Made by a program: the position numbers and the translations under genes
In this document: piece after piece, positions 32,026 to 40,409 of the stretch
Position numbering within the stretch: the first letter of the stretch is position 1
Layout: each line of letters starts with the position of its first letter
The notes under the pieces: generated by a model
What the model was told of the DNA's origin: nothing
The model's database searches: none
What the model saw: the letters and a program-made list of their open reading frames with translations, nothing else
Source of the DNA: RGIG9060 sp036307825
GTDB taxonomy: Bacteria > Spirochaetota > Spirochaetia > Treponematales > Treponemataceae
Reading direction: 5' to 3'
DNA: 40,801 nucleotides
Assembly (NCBI GenBank): GCA_036307825.1
Contig: JAXJWW010000108.1
Coordinates: forward strand, 1 to 40,801

Positions 32026-34794
32026 ATGACATTTTCACTTGTAACTCTTATTAGATTGGTTATTTCTATTTTGTTGCCAGTTTTAGTTTCTGTAGTTATT
32101 TATACTTTAGATAAAAAAACAAAATTTGGAAAAATTCGTTTTATTCCTAAACAGATTATAATAGGAGTTGTTTTTGGAATTATTGCAATTTTAGCAACTG
32201 AATACGGAGTTCCAGTTGATGGTGCTGTTTTAAATGTTAGAAGCGCATCTCCTTTATCTGCAGGACTTATTTTTGGTTGGCCAGCTGGATTAATTGCTGG
32301 TTTTATCGGTGGAATTGAACGATATTTTTCTCCAACAGGTGATTTTACTCGTATCGCATGTACTTTTGGAACTATAATCGCTGGTATTGTAGGTGCCTTA
32401 GTTCGAAAATTTATGTTGGATAACAAACGACCATCTTGGTTTTATGGATTAGTTGTTGGAATTGTTACAGAAGTAATCCATATGTTGATGGTATTTTTAA
32501 ATAATTCAGGTGATATTCAAAGAGCCTTCCGTATTGTTCAAATCTGTGCACTCCCAATGATTACTGCAAACGGTATTTCTGTAATGATTGCACTTCTTTG
32601 TATTTCTTTTCTTTCAAAACGAAGCGGAACAATCATCCTTGATTCAGGAAAAGAAAATATTTCTCAAACTTTTCAGCGTTGGCTATTTATCTTTGTTCTT
32701 GTTGCTTTTTTTGTAACAACTTTTTCTGCAAGTGCATTTCAAAAGAGTATGGCAGAAGCAATTGCATTTGATACATTAAAGTCAAATTTGAAAGATATTG
32801 AAAACGATATTCAGGATGCTGCTAATAAAAATTTAGTGATGTATTCAGAATTTTTATCAAATGAGCTTTCTGTTAATTTATCATCAAAAGAATTAACAAA
32901 AATGGTAGAGGATTATAATCTGTTTGAAATCACTTTTATTGATGAAAACGGATCGATTATAAATAGTTCTAACGAAAAAGCAGAACTTCAAATTCCATTA
33001 AAAGATGTTACAAATGAAATATATTATGCTGAAGATAATTATGCAGGTATAATTAATTTTGTTGGAATGAAAAATGAAAATTATTTTGTTCAGATAGGTT
33101 TTTATCCAGATTATTTTGAAAAACAACTTGAAGAACAAATTCTTAGTATTGCACAATATAGACACATTGGACAAAAAGGTTTTGTTGTTATTTGTAATCC
33201 TGAAGGCGAAATTATAAATGATACTTTAGGAAATGTGGGAACAAATATTTCGGCTTTTGGTGACAAAAATGTAAAAGCAAATCAAAAAGAAGTTTTCCGC
33301 ACAACAATCGGAGATGAACCTTGTTTTTGTATGTTCTCAAAAGTAAACGATTTTGTCATTCTTGTTGCAATGACAGAAGATGAAGTTTTCTTTTCAAAAC
33401 AAGCTTCAGTTTATATGTTAGCTTTTATGGAAACAATTGTATTTGCAATCTTCTTTGCGACAATCTTTGTTTTGGTAAAAGTTCTTGTTGTAAAAAATAT
33501 TCGTAAAATTAACAATAGTTTATCTCAAATTACAGATGGAGATTTAAATGTAACTGTTGATGTTAGAGATAACGAAGAATTTGCTTCTTTATCAGATGAT
33601 ATTAACTCTACTGTTACAACTCTCAAACATTACATCGATGAGGCCGCAGCTAGATTTGATAAAGATTTAGAAATTGCAAAACAAATTCAACACTCAGCCT
33701 TGCCATCAGTTTTCCCTCCTTATCCAAATAGAAAAGATTTTAGCATTTTCGCAAGTATGAATGCTGCAAAAGAAGTTGGTGGTGACTTCTACGATTTTTA
33801 TCTTGTTGACGAAAATCACTTGGCTTTTGTTGTTGCCGACGTTTCAGGAAAGGGAATCCCAGGTGCTATGTTTATGATGACATCTAAAACTCTCATAAAG
33901 AGTTTTGCAGAAAGTGGACTTCCAGTTAATGAAGTTTTAACAAATGTAAACACTCAACTTTGTGTAAATAATGAAGCTGGTATGTTCGTTACAGCTTGGA
34001 TGGGAATTTTAGACTTACAAACAGGTTTAATTAAATACGCAAATGCTGGACATAATCCTCCACTTGTAAAACATAAAAACGGTTCTTACGAGTACTTAAA
34101 AGGAAAAGTAAATTTTGTTCTTGCGGGAATGGATATGGTAAAATACAAAGAACAAGAATTACAATTACAACCTGGGGACAAAATTTATCTTTATACAGAC
34201 GGAGTTACAGAAGCTCATAACTCTCAAAATGAACTTTTTGGCGAAGAACGATTGCTTGAAAGTTTAAATTCTACAAAGGGAATGTCTGTTGAAGAAATTT
34301 GTAAGAAAGTAAAAAAAGATGTGGATGCTTTCGTTGCTGATGGTGAACAATTTGATGATATTACAATGTTGTGTGTTCGCTTAAATGAAATAAATTCAGC
34401 AGTTGGAATTACAGTTGAGCCTTCTATGGAAACAGTTCCTCAAGTTGCCGATTTTATGGAAGCCGAAATGGAAAAACTTGAAGTTTCACCAAAAATCAGT
34501 ATGAAATTGATGATTGCTATTGATGAAATTTATTCCAATATAGTTCGATACAGCGGTGCAACCGAAGCAACAGTTTCTATCGAAAAAGCAAACAATACAC
34601 TCAAGTTGTATTTTAAAGATAATGGAAAACCATACAATCCTTTAGATGCTAAAGATCCTGATATTACAGCTTCTGCTGAAGATAGAAACATTGGTGGTTT
34701 AGGTGTCTTTATGGTAAAGAAAATGTTGGATAATGTTGAATATAAATATGTTGATAATTTTAATATTCTAACATTAACAAAAAATTTAGATTAA
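32026..34794 (+). CDS. membrane sensor with SpoIIE/PP2C phosphatase and RsbW-like kinase domains
   Basis: A 922-residue protein. Residues about 1-200: several helices of a 5TMR-LYT/LytS-like membrane domain (NVRSASPLSAGLIFGWPAGL). About 217-236: another helix; about 240-450: an extracytoplasmic Cache-like sensor; about 455-480: a helix; about 481-540: HAMP. About 545-785: SpoIIE/PP2C phosphatase with GGDFYDF (near 585), DVSGKGIPGAMFM (604), YTDGVTEA (723) and DDITMLCVR (776), the metal-binding Asp residues. About 795-920: RsbW-like GHKL kinase with DEIYSNIV (N box), DNGKPYNP and GGLGVFMVKKM. Phosphatase and kinase for a STAS protein are thus joined in one sensor, directly after the STAS gene. 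Confidence 0.92.
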   Translation: MTFSLVTLIRLVISILLPVLVSVVIYTLDKKTKFGKIRFIPKQIIIGVVFGIIAILATEYGVPVDGAVLNVRSASPLSAGLIFGWPAGLIAGFIGGIERYFSPTGDFTRIACTFGTIIAGIVGALVRKFMLDNKRPSWFYGLVVGIVTEVIHMLMVFLNNSGDIQRAFRIVQICALPMITANGISVMIALLCISFLSKRSGTIILDSGKENISQTFQRWLFIFVLVAFFVTTFSASAFQKSMAEAIAFDTLKSNLKDIENDIQDAANKNLVMYSEFLSNELSVNLSSKELTKMVEDYNLFEITFIDENGSIINSSNEKAELQIPLKDVTNEIYYAEDNYAGIINFVGMKNENYFVQIGFYPDYFEKQLEEQILSIAQYRHIGQKGFVVICNPEGEIINDTLGNVGTNISAFGDKNVKANQKEVFRTTIGDEPCFCMFSKVNDFVILVAMTEDEVFFSKQASVYMLAFMETIVFAIFFATIFVLVKVLVVKNIRKINNSLSQITDGDLNVTVDVRDNEEFASLSDDINSTVTTLKHYIDEAAARFDKDLEIAKQIQHSALPSVFPPYPNRKDFSIFASMNAAKEVGGDFYDFYLVDENHLAFVVADVSGKGIPGAMFMMTSKTLIKSFAESGLPVNEVLTNVNTQLCVNNEAGMFVTAWMGILDLQTGLIKYANAGHNPPLVKHKNGSYEYLKGKVNFVLAGMDMVKYKEQELQLQPGDKIYLYTDGVTEAHNSQNELFGEERLLESLNSTKGMSVEEICKKVKKDVDAFVADGEQFDDITMLCVRLNEINSAVGITVEPSMETVPQVADFMEAEMEKLEVSPKISMKLMIAIDEIYSNIVRYSGATEATVSIEKANNTLKLYFKDNGKPYNPLDAKDPDITASAEDRNIGGLGVFMVKKMLDNVEYKYVDNFNILTLTKNLD

Positions 34795-34824
34795 CATTTC
34801 TATTTAGAATAAAAGGAAGTAATT

Positions 34825-36474
34825 TTGGGTTACAACGGAGAATTTTCGATAAAAAGTGAATGTATTGGCGATTGCATGGATTTTATCGAAGATGCATTAA
34901 ATAAATATAAATTGAAGAAAAGAGATTTGATGGAATCTCTTCTTATTTCTGAAGAACTTCTCGTGCAATTATCAGAAAATGCTGTGGAAGATTCTAATGT
35001 TCAAATTTCTGTAACAAGTTGGCTTGGTGTTCCTAGAATAAAATTTGTTTCAGAAGGAGATGCAATCGATTTAGGTGAGCAATCTATCGGTGTGTCTTTA
35101 AATGAATTAGACAATAGCGAAAATTCAATCAGAAATATGATGTTACATAGTTTTTCCGATTCTATTCGTTATCAACATACAAAATCTAAAAATTATGTAA
35201 CAGTTATCACAGGTATTCCTGAAAGAGAATTAGCAAATCAAACTATAATTGCTCTTATTTTATCTGTTGTTTTTGGTTCAATTTTTAGATTATTCTGCCC
35301 TAATGCTTTTAATCAATCTTTAATCGAAAACTTTTTAGGACCAATAGAAACTCTTTTTATTTCAAGTTTAACTTTTATTGCTTCTCCTGCAGTTTTCATT
35401 TCGATTACTTGTGCTATTTTACGGTTTGATGGTTTTACAGAATTGAATCGTAGTGGAAAAAGAATTATTTTTACCTATGTAATCACTTCTTGTATAGCCA
35501 TTTTTATAGGAGTTTTAGTTTTTTACTTAATTCAACCGGGTACAGTTGGAATTTTACCATCTCAAATGGGTGAAAGTTCAATAGGAAATCTTACTATTTT
35601 GGAAATGATAACAGACGCTATTCCATCAAATATTATTGAACCTTTCCTTTCTGGAAACTCTTTGCAATTAATCGTTGCCGCTTTGATTATTGGTTTAGCA
35701 TTAAACTTAAGCACAAAAAAAGTTTCTACTCTAAAAGGTGTTTTAAGTGAATTAGACATAGTGTGTGGAAATGTTGCAACTATCATAATGAAAACGGTTC
35801 CATTTGTTGTATTCTGTTCAACAACAAGAGTCTTTTTATTAGCAAGTATGGATGTTTATATTGCAATAGGACATTTAATTTTGACTTTGATAGTAGGTCT
35901 TTTACTTATGTTATTATTCTACTGTGTTTTCCTAATTATCAGAATAAGAATCAATCCTATTTTATTTTTAAGAAAATTTCTTCCTATTATGAAGGATATT
36001 TTCTTAAAAGGTTCAAGTTTAGCTGCAATTCCATTAACATTACGATTCTGTAAGCGACAATTGGGAATACCTCAAAATGTTTCTTCATTTGTTATTCCTC
36101 TTGGTGCTACAATAAATATGGACGGGACTTGTGTTTGTCTTTCTATAGTTAGTTTATTTTTTGCTAGAATTTGTGGAGTAACTTTAACAGGAAGCGATAT
36201 TGCGATATTGTTATTCATGGTTTTTGTTTTGTCTTTAGGAGCCCCGATTGCACCTGGAACAATAATCTTATGTATGGCAACCATTTTTAGTCAAATGGGA
36301 ATTTCTCTAGAAGGAATTTCATTTTTAATTGGACTTAACTTTATCCTTGAAATGTTGTTGGGAATGATTAATTCTATGGGAGATGTTGTTATTGCTCTTG
36401 ATGTTGCAAGGAGAGAAGGAACTTTGAATTACGAACTTTGTAACAAACCTATAAAAAAATCTAAACGCAAATAG
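34825..36474 (+). CDS. degenerate RsbW-like domain fused to DAACS-family transporter
   Basis: A 549-residue protein starting with TTG 34825, set by GGAAG five bases upstream. Residues 1-125 align almost without gaps to the GHKL domain that ends the preceding protein, but the N-box Asn is Gln (EELLVQLSENA) and the DNG of the ATP lid is SEG, with the glycine-rich loop gone, so ATP binding is doubtful. Residues about 135-540 are a glutamate/dicarboxylate-type (DAACS) symporter: GSSLAAIPLT (HP1), GATINMDGT (sodium site), APIAPGT (HP2). In TM8, EMLLGMINSMGD replaces the family DxxRTxxNxxGD: the Arg that binds the substrate side-chain carboxylate is Leu, while the later Asn and Asp are kept. Probably a sodium-linked carrier of a substrate other than Glu/Asp. 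Confidence 0.88.
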   Translation: MGYNGEFSIKSECIGDCMDFIEDALNKYKLKKRDLMESLLISEELLVQLSENAVEDSNVQISVTSWLGVPRIKFVSEGDAIDLGEQSIGVSLNELDNSENSIRNMMLHSFSDSIRYQHTKSKNYVTVITGIPERELANQTIIALILSVVFGSIFRLFCPNAFNQSLIENFLGPIETLFISSLTFIASPAVFISITCAILRFDGFTELNRSGKRIIFTYVITSCIAIFIGVLVFYLIQPGTVGILPSQMGESSIGNLTILEMITDAIPSNIIEPFLSGNSLQLIVAALIIGLALNLSTKKVSTLKGVLSELDIVCGNVATIIMKTVPFVVFCSTTRVFLLASMDVYIAIGHLILTLIVGLLLMLLFYCVFLIIRIRINPILFLRKFLPIMKDIFLKGSSLAAIPLTLRFCKRQLGIPQNVSSFVIPLGATINMDGTCVCLSIVSLFFARICGVTLTGSDIAILLFMVFVLSLGAPIAPGTIILCMATIFSQMGISLEGISFLIGLNFILEMLLGMINSMGDVVIALDVARREGTLNYELCNKPIKKSKRK

Positions 36475-36495
36475 CGTAATATTTAGGAAATTTTT

Positions 36496-37167
36496 ATGAA
36501 TGAAAAACAAAAAATTAAAAATGAATTAGAAATGGCAAGAAATGCCGTAAAAGATGCAGGTTTATTTTTGGTTTCTAAAAAAGAAATCGATAAATTGGCA
36601 GAAGGTGCTATGGATGCATATCAAAATTATCCTTTGCACAATTGGTTGTCAGGTGGAACATATAATCCTTTGCTTTCTAAACTACTAATGAAAGTTTCGT
36701 TAAAAACAATGATAGATAATGGTATAATTTATGCAGACAGTTCGGAATTGAATGGATTTACCGCTTGGATGCCACCAAATTATACTGGAACTAAGGCTCT
36801 TCCTTTTATGTTAAAAGGTGGTTTTAATCTTATTCGTAATTTTGGTTTTGATATTATCAAAAAACTAACGGAATATGATGATTTTGCAATGAATCTTAAA
36901 AAGAAATTTACGGAACATAATGATTGGTATTTATTTAATCTTTCTGTAAAAAAAGATGCTCAAGGAAAAGGAATTGCTTCAAAACTTTTAAAACCAATGT
37001 TAGAATTTTTAAGTAAACAAAATTCTGTTTGTTATCTTGAAACAAATAAAGATACAAATGTTCCATTTTACGAACACTTTGGATTTAAAATGATGGAAAA
37101 AGGTTTTATTCCTCAAAGCAATGTTATGCACTATGCAATGACAAAACTACCTGATAATATTAAATAA
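36496..37167 (+). CDS. GNAT-family acetyltransferase
   Basis: A 223-residue protein. The C-terminal half has the GNAT core: LFNLSVKKDAQGKGIASKLL (acetyl-CoA loop QGKGIA near residue 156), CYLETNKDTNVPFYEHFGFK (motif B). The N-terminal part (YPLHNWLSGG, AWMPPNYTG) fits the GNAT type of this length. Substrate unknown. AGGA precedes ATG 36496, 21 bases after the transporter gene, so probably the same transcript. Confidence 0.88.
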   Translation: MNEKQKIKNELEMARNAVKDAGLFLVSKKEIDKLAEGAMDAYQNYPLHNWLSGGTYNPLLSKLLMKVSLKTMIDNGIIYADSSELNGFTAWMPPNYTGTKALPFMLKGGFNLIRNFGFDIIKKLTEYDDFAMNLKKKFTEHNDWYLFNLSVKKDAQGKGIASKLLKPMLEFLSKQNSVCYLETNKDTNVPFYEHFGFKMMEKGFIPQSNVMHYAMTKLPDNIK

Positions 37168-37203
37168 AAAATATATTTCAAAGTAGAAAAATTTATAATA
37201 AAA

Positions 37204-37218
37204 GTTTGCGTTGCAAAC
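37204..37218. repeat. inverted repeat GTTTGCgttGCAAAC, copy 1
   Basis: A perfect 6-3-6 palindrome in the 108-bp gap before the HD gene; the identical 15 bases recur at 40364-40378. A second stem, GCTGTTT with AAACAGC, follows at about 37232-37259. It may be an operator or a processing signal. Confidence 0.55.
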
Positions 37219-37275
37219 TAATTTATATCATGCTGTTTTACTTTTATTGTTAAACAGCTTAATTTTGGAGTTTTT

Positions 37276-37836
37276 ATGGATTTAGTAACAGAAGCAGTAA
37301 TTTTTGCTAGTAAGGCTCACGACGGAATGCGCCGAAAACTTAGTTCTGCACCATATATAATGCATCCTTTAGAAGCTGCTGTAACAGTTTCAAGTATAAC
37401 TTCTGATCAAGAAATTATAGCCGCTTCAGTTTTACACGATGTTGTTGAAGATGCAAATATTCAACCAGAAGAAATTGAAGAAAAATTTGGCAAACGAGTA
37501 AGAGATCTTGTTATGGCAGAAACAGAAAATAAAAGACGCCATATGCGACCAGAGGATAGTTGGAAAATTAGAAAAGAAGAAGGTATCGAATATTTGAAAC
37601 AAACAAAAGATACAGGTGCAAAAATTCTTTATCTTGGTGATAAACTTTCTAATTTAAAATCAATTTATAGAGACTTAAAAGCTTGTGGGGATGAAATCTG
37701 GCAAAAATTTAACCAAAAAGACCCTATGGAGCACAAATGGTATTACACCGAAATTTCTAATGCATTATCTGAATTTAAAGATACTTATGCTTGGAAAGAA
37801 TATAATGAATTGATAAAACTAATTTTTGATAAATAA
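37276..37836 (+). CDS. small HD-domain protein, ppGpp-hydrolase-like (SpoT N-terminal/MESH1 type)
   Basis: A 186-residue protein that covers only the hydrolase domain of RelA/SpoT proteins: AHDGMRRKLSSAPYIMHPLEAA (His and the RxK...PYxxH pattern), HDVVEDA (metal-binding HD with the ED pair, near residues 54-59) and LGDKLSNLKS. No synthetase or regulatory domain is present, so it resembles the small alarmone hydrolases. It may remove the 3' pyrophosphate of (p)ppGpp; related MESH1-like enzymes can act on other nucleotides. TTGGAG precedes ATG 37276. It is followed by the STAS-kinase fusion. Confidence 0.85.
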   Translation: MDLVTEAVIFASKAHDGMRRKLSSAPYIMHPLEAAVTVSSITSDQEIIAASVLHDVVEDANIQPEEIEEKFGKRVRDLVMAETENKRRHMRPEDSWKIRKEEGIEYLKQTKDTGAKILYLGDKLSNLKSIYRDLKACGDEIWQKFNQKDPMEHKWYYTEISNALSEFKDTYAWKEYNELIKLIFDK

Positions 37837-37856
37837 ATTTTTACGGGAGAACTATT

Positions 37857-39035
37857 ATGGCTAGCGTAACAAAACGAATTGAAAACGATACACTTTATTT
37901 AGAACTTATTGGAAGAATTGATACTTCCAATGCAGACAAAATTGAACAATCTATTCAACAAATTAGAACAGAGGTTCCTGCTGCTAATTGTGTTTTAGAT
38001 GCAGAAAAACTTGAATTTATTTCATCAGCAGGTTTGCGAATCATTCTTAGATTATTAAAAGAATTAAAGCAATTAAAAATTATCAATGTAAATTCTGAAG
38101 TTTATGAAATTTTTGATATGACAGGCTTTACAGATATGCTTACAGTAGAAAAAGCTTTTCGTAAAATTTCAATAGATGGATGTGAACTTATTGCTCGTGG
38201 TGGTAACGGTTGTATTTATCGTTATGATGAAGAAACAATTGTAAAAACTTATCACAATGGAGCACCATTAGAAGAAATTCGTCAAGAAAAAGAGCTTTGT
38301 CGTAAAGTTTTTGTAAAAGGAATCAATACTGCAATTCCTTATGATGTTGTAAAAGTTGGAGATTCTTACGGTTCTGTTGCAGAAATGCTCAGTGCAAAAT
38401 CTGTTGCAAAAATACTTAGAGCAAACCCAGAAAAACTTGATGAATGTATGGATATCTACACAGATTTATTGAAAAAAATTCACAGCACACCAATAGCTGA
38501 AGGTGAAATGCCATCAATGAAAGAAGTTGCTGTTAATTGGATTAAAGACTTAGAATCATATTTGCCACAAGACCAATGGACAAAACTTTTAGATATGATG
38601 AAAAATATTTCTGAACCTAAATTTATGATTCACGGGGATTACCATATCAATAATGTTATGATTCAAGACGGAGAACCTTTGTTAATTGATATGGACACAG
38701 TTGCTTACGGACATCCAATTTTTGAATTTGCCGCTATCTATTTAGGATATGTCGGATACTGTGAAGCTAACCCAAGTGGAACAATGGATTTCTATGGTCT
38801 TCCTTATGAAACAACAAATAAATTGTGGGCAACACTTCTAGAAAAATATTATAACGGTGATAAAGCCAAAATGCAGGAAATTGAATTAAAGGCAAAAATC
38901 ATCGGTTATGCTAGAATGTTACGAAGAACAATTCGTCGTGTTGGAAAAGACACAGAAGAAGGTAAAATTCTAATTGAACTTTGCAAAAATCACTTAACAG
39001 AATTATTGCCTTTAGTTGATACATTAGAATGTTAA
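37857..39035 (+). CDS. STAS domain fused to APH-type kinase
   Basis: A 392-residue protein. Residues 1-100: STAS domain (GRIDTSNADKIE, EFISSAGLRIIL, KIINVNSEVYEIFDMTGF), closely related to the single STAS protein at 31677. Residues about 110-385: aminoglycoside phosphotransferase-like kinase of the TIGR02172 type, with nucleotide loop RGGNGCIYRY, lysine in IVKTY, catalytic HGDYHINN (near 259-266) and metal-binding LIDMDTVAYGHP. All kinase residues are present. It may phosphorylate a small molecule under control of the STAS switch, or its own partner; drug resistance is not implied. GGGAG precedes ATG 37857. Confidence 0.92.
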   Translation: MASVTKRIENDTLYLELIGRIDTSNADKIEQSIQQIRTEVPAANCVLDAEKLEFISSAGLRIILRLLKELKQLKIINVNSEVYEIFDMTGFTDMLTVEKAFRKISIDGCELIARGGNGCIYRYDEETIVKTYHNGAPLEEIRQEKELCRKVFVKGINTAIPYDVVKVGDSYGSVAEMLSAKSVAKILRANPEKLDECMDIYTDLLKKIHSTPIAEGEMPSMKEVAVNWIKDLESYLPQDQWTKLLDMMKNISEPKFMIHGDYHINNVMIQDGEPLLIDMDTVAYGHPIFEFAAIYLGYVGYCEANPSGTMDFYGLPYETTNKLWATLLEKYYNGDKAKMQEIELKAKIIGYARMLRRTIRRVGKDTEEGKILIELCKNHLTELLPLVDTLEC

Positions 39036-39067
39036 ACTAATATTCTTGAAATGTATTGAGGTACAAT

Positions 39068-40363
39068 ATGAACAAAAATTTTGTATTAAAAGGGCATATT
39101 TGTTACAGTCAAGATAAATCAACTCTTAAGGTTTGTGAAAATTCCTATCTTGTATGTGTAGATGGAAAATCAAAAGGAGTTTTTGAAAACTTACCTTCGG
39201 AATATAAAGATTTACCTTTAAAAGATTATAGTGATAAATTGATTATTCCAGGAATGGTTGATTTGCATGTTCATGCGCCTCAATACGCTTTCCGTGGAAT
39301 GTGTATGGATTTAGAATTGATGGATTGGCTAAATCAGTACACTTTCCCGGAAGAAGAAAAATATACAAACTTAGATTACGCAAAAAAAGCCTATTCAATT
39401 TTTACAAATGCTCTAAAAAAGAGTGCCACAACACGAGCATGTATTTTTGCAACTCGCCATAGAGATGCAACTGTACTTCTTATGGAACTAATGGAAGAAA
39501 CTGGACTTGTAAGTTATGTTGGCAAAGTAAATATGGATAGAGAAGCTTCGGAAGCTCTTATTGAAGAAAGTGCCGAATCTTCAGCTTATAACACTTTTGG
39601 TTGGATAAATTCTGTAAACAATAAATTTCAAAACACAAAACCAATTTTAACTCCAAGATTTATTCCATGTTGTACCGACGAACTTATGGAAGAATTAAAA
39701 CAAATTCAAATGACTTATGGAATTCCAGTTCAATCTCATTTATCTGAGAGTCCAGGTGAAATTGAGTTTGTACAATTCTTACGACCAAATAATGAGTTTT
39801 ATGGTGATGCTTACAACGACTACGATTTGTTTGGAAAAAATGATGACATCAATACAGATGTAAAAACTGTTATGGCTCATTGTGTTTGGTCTACAGATAA
39901 AGAAGTTGAGTTAATGAAAAACAATGGCGTATTCGTTGCACATTGTCCTGCTTCCAATATGAATTTAAGTTCAGGAATTGCACCAATCAGAAAATACCTA
40001 GATTTAGATTTGAAAATTGGACTTGGAAGTGATGTGGCTGGTGGACAAAGTGAATCAATTTTTAGAGCAATTACAGATTCTATTCAAGTTTCAAAAATGT
40101 ATTGGCGACATGTAAATCAAAATTGCAAACCGATTATTTTTTCAGAAGCATTTTTCTTAGCCACAAAAGGTGGTGGGGAATTTTTTGGAAAAGTTGGAAG
40201 TTTTGAAAATGATTATGAATTTGATGCAATCGTTTTAGATGATTCTTCATTGGATCATCCACAAGAATTAAATATTTTGCAACGATTAGAAAGAGCAGTT
40301 TATCTTTCTTTGGATATTAAAGGTATCTATGCAAAATTCGTAAATGGAAATCAAATTTTTTAA
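39068..40363 (+). CDS. guaD: guanine deaminase
   Basis: A 431-residue amidohydrolase. The zinc ligands are visible: DLHVHAP (near 64), the substrate-binding region TPRFIPCCTDELM, SHLSES (near 222), AHCV (near 272), and IGLGSDVAGG (Asp near 322). VAHCPASNMNLSSG is typical of GuaD. It converts guanine to xanthine and ammonia in purine salvage or catabolism. I chose ATG 39068 behind GAGGT; an upstream in-frame start at 39056 lacks a site. It lies 32 bases after the kinase fusion. Confidence 0.92.
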   Translation: MNKNFVLKGHICYSQDKSTLKVCENSYLVCVDGKSKGVFENLPSEYKDLPLKDYSDKLIIPGMVDLHVHAPQYAFRGMCMDLELMDWLNQYTFPEEEKYTNLDYAKKAYSIFTNALKKSATTRACIFATRHRDATVLLMELMEETGLVSYVGKVNMDREASEALIEESAESSAYNTFGWINSVNNKFQNTKPILTPRFIPCCTDELMEELKQIQMTYGIPVQSHLSESPGEIEFVQFLRPNNEFYGDAYNDYDLFGKNDDINTDVKTVMAHCVWSTDKEVELMKNNGVFVAHCPASNMNLSSGIAPIRKYLDLDLKIGLGSDVAGGQSESIFRAITDSIQVSKMYWRHVNQNCKPIIFSEAFFLATKGGGEFFGKVGSFENDYEFDAIVLDDSSLDHPQELNILQRLERAVYLSLDIKGIYAKFVNGNQIF

Positions 40364-40378
40364 GTTTGCGTTGCAAAC
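40364..40378. repeat. inverted repeat GTTTGCgttGCAAAC, copy 2
   Basis: Identical to 37204-37218 and placed immediately after the guaD stop codon. It is followed by A-rich sequence rather than a T tract, so it is not a simple terminator. Confidence 0.55.
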
Positions 40379-40409
40379 AAAAAATATATTTTTTTATAAG
40401 GAATTTTTT

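Noticed and set aside
37857..39035. Aminoglycoside resistance gene
   Set aside because: APH motifs are present, but the STAS fusion, TIGR02172-like sequence and metabolic neighbours point to a housekeeping or signalling kinase.
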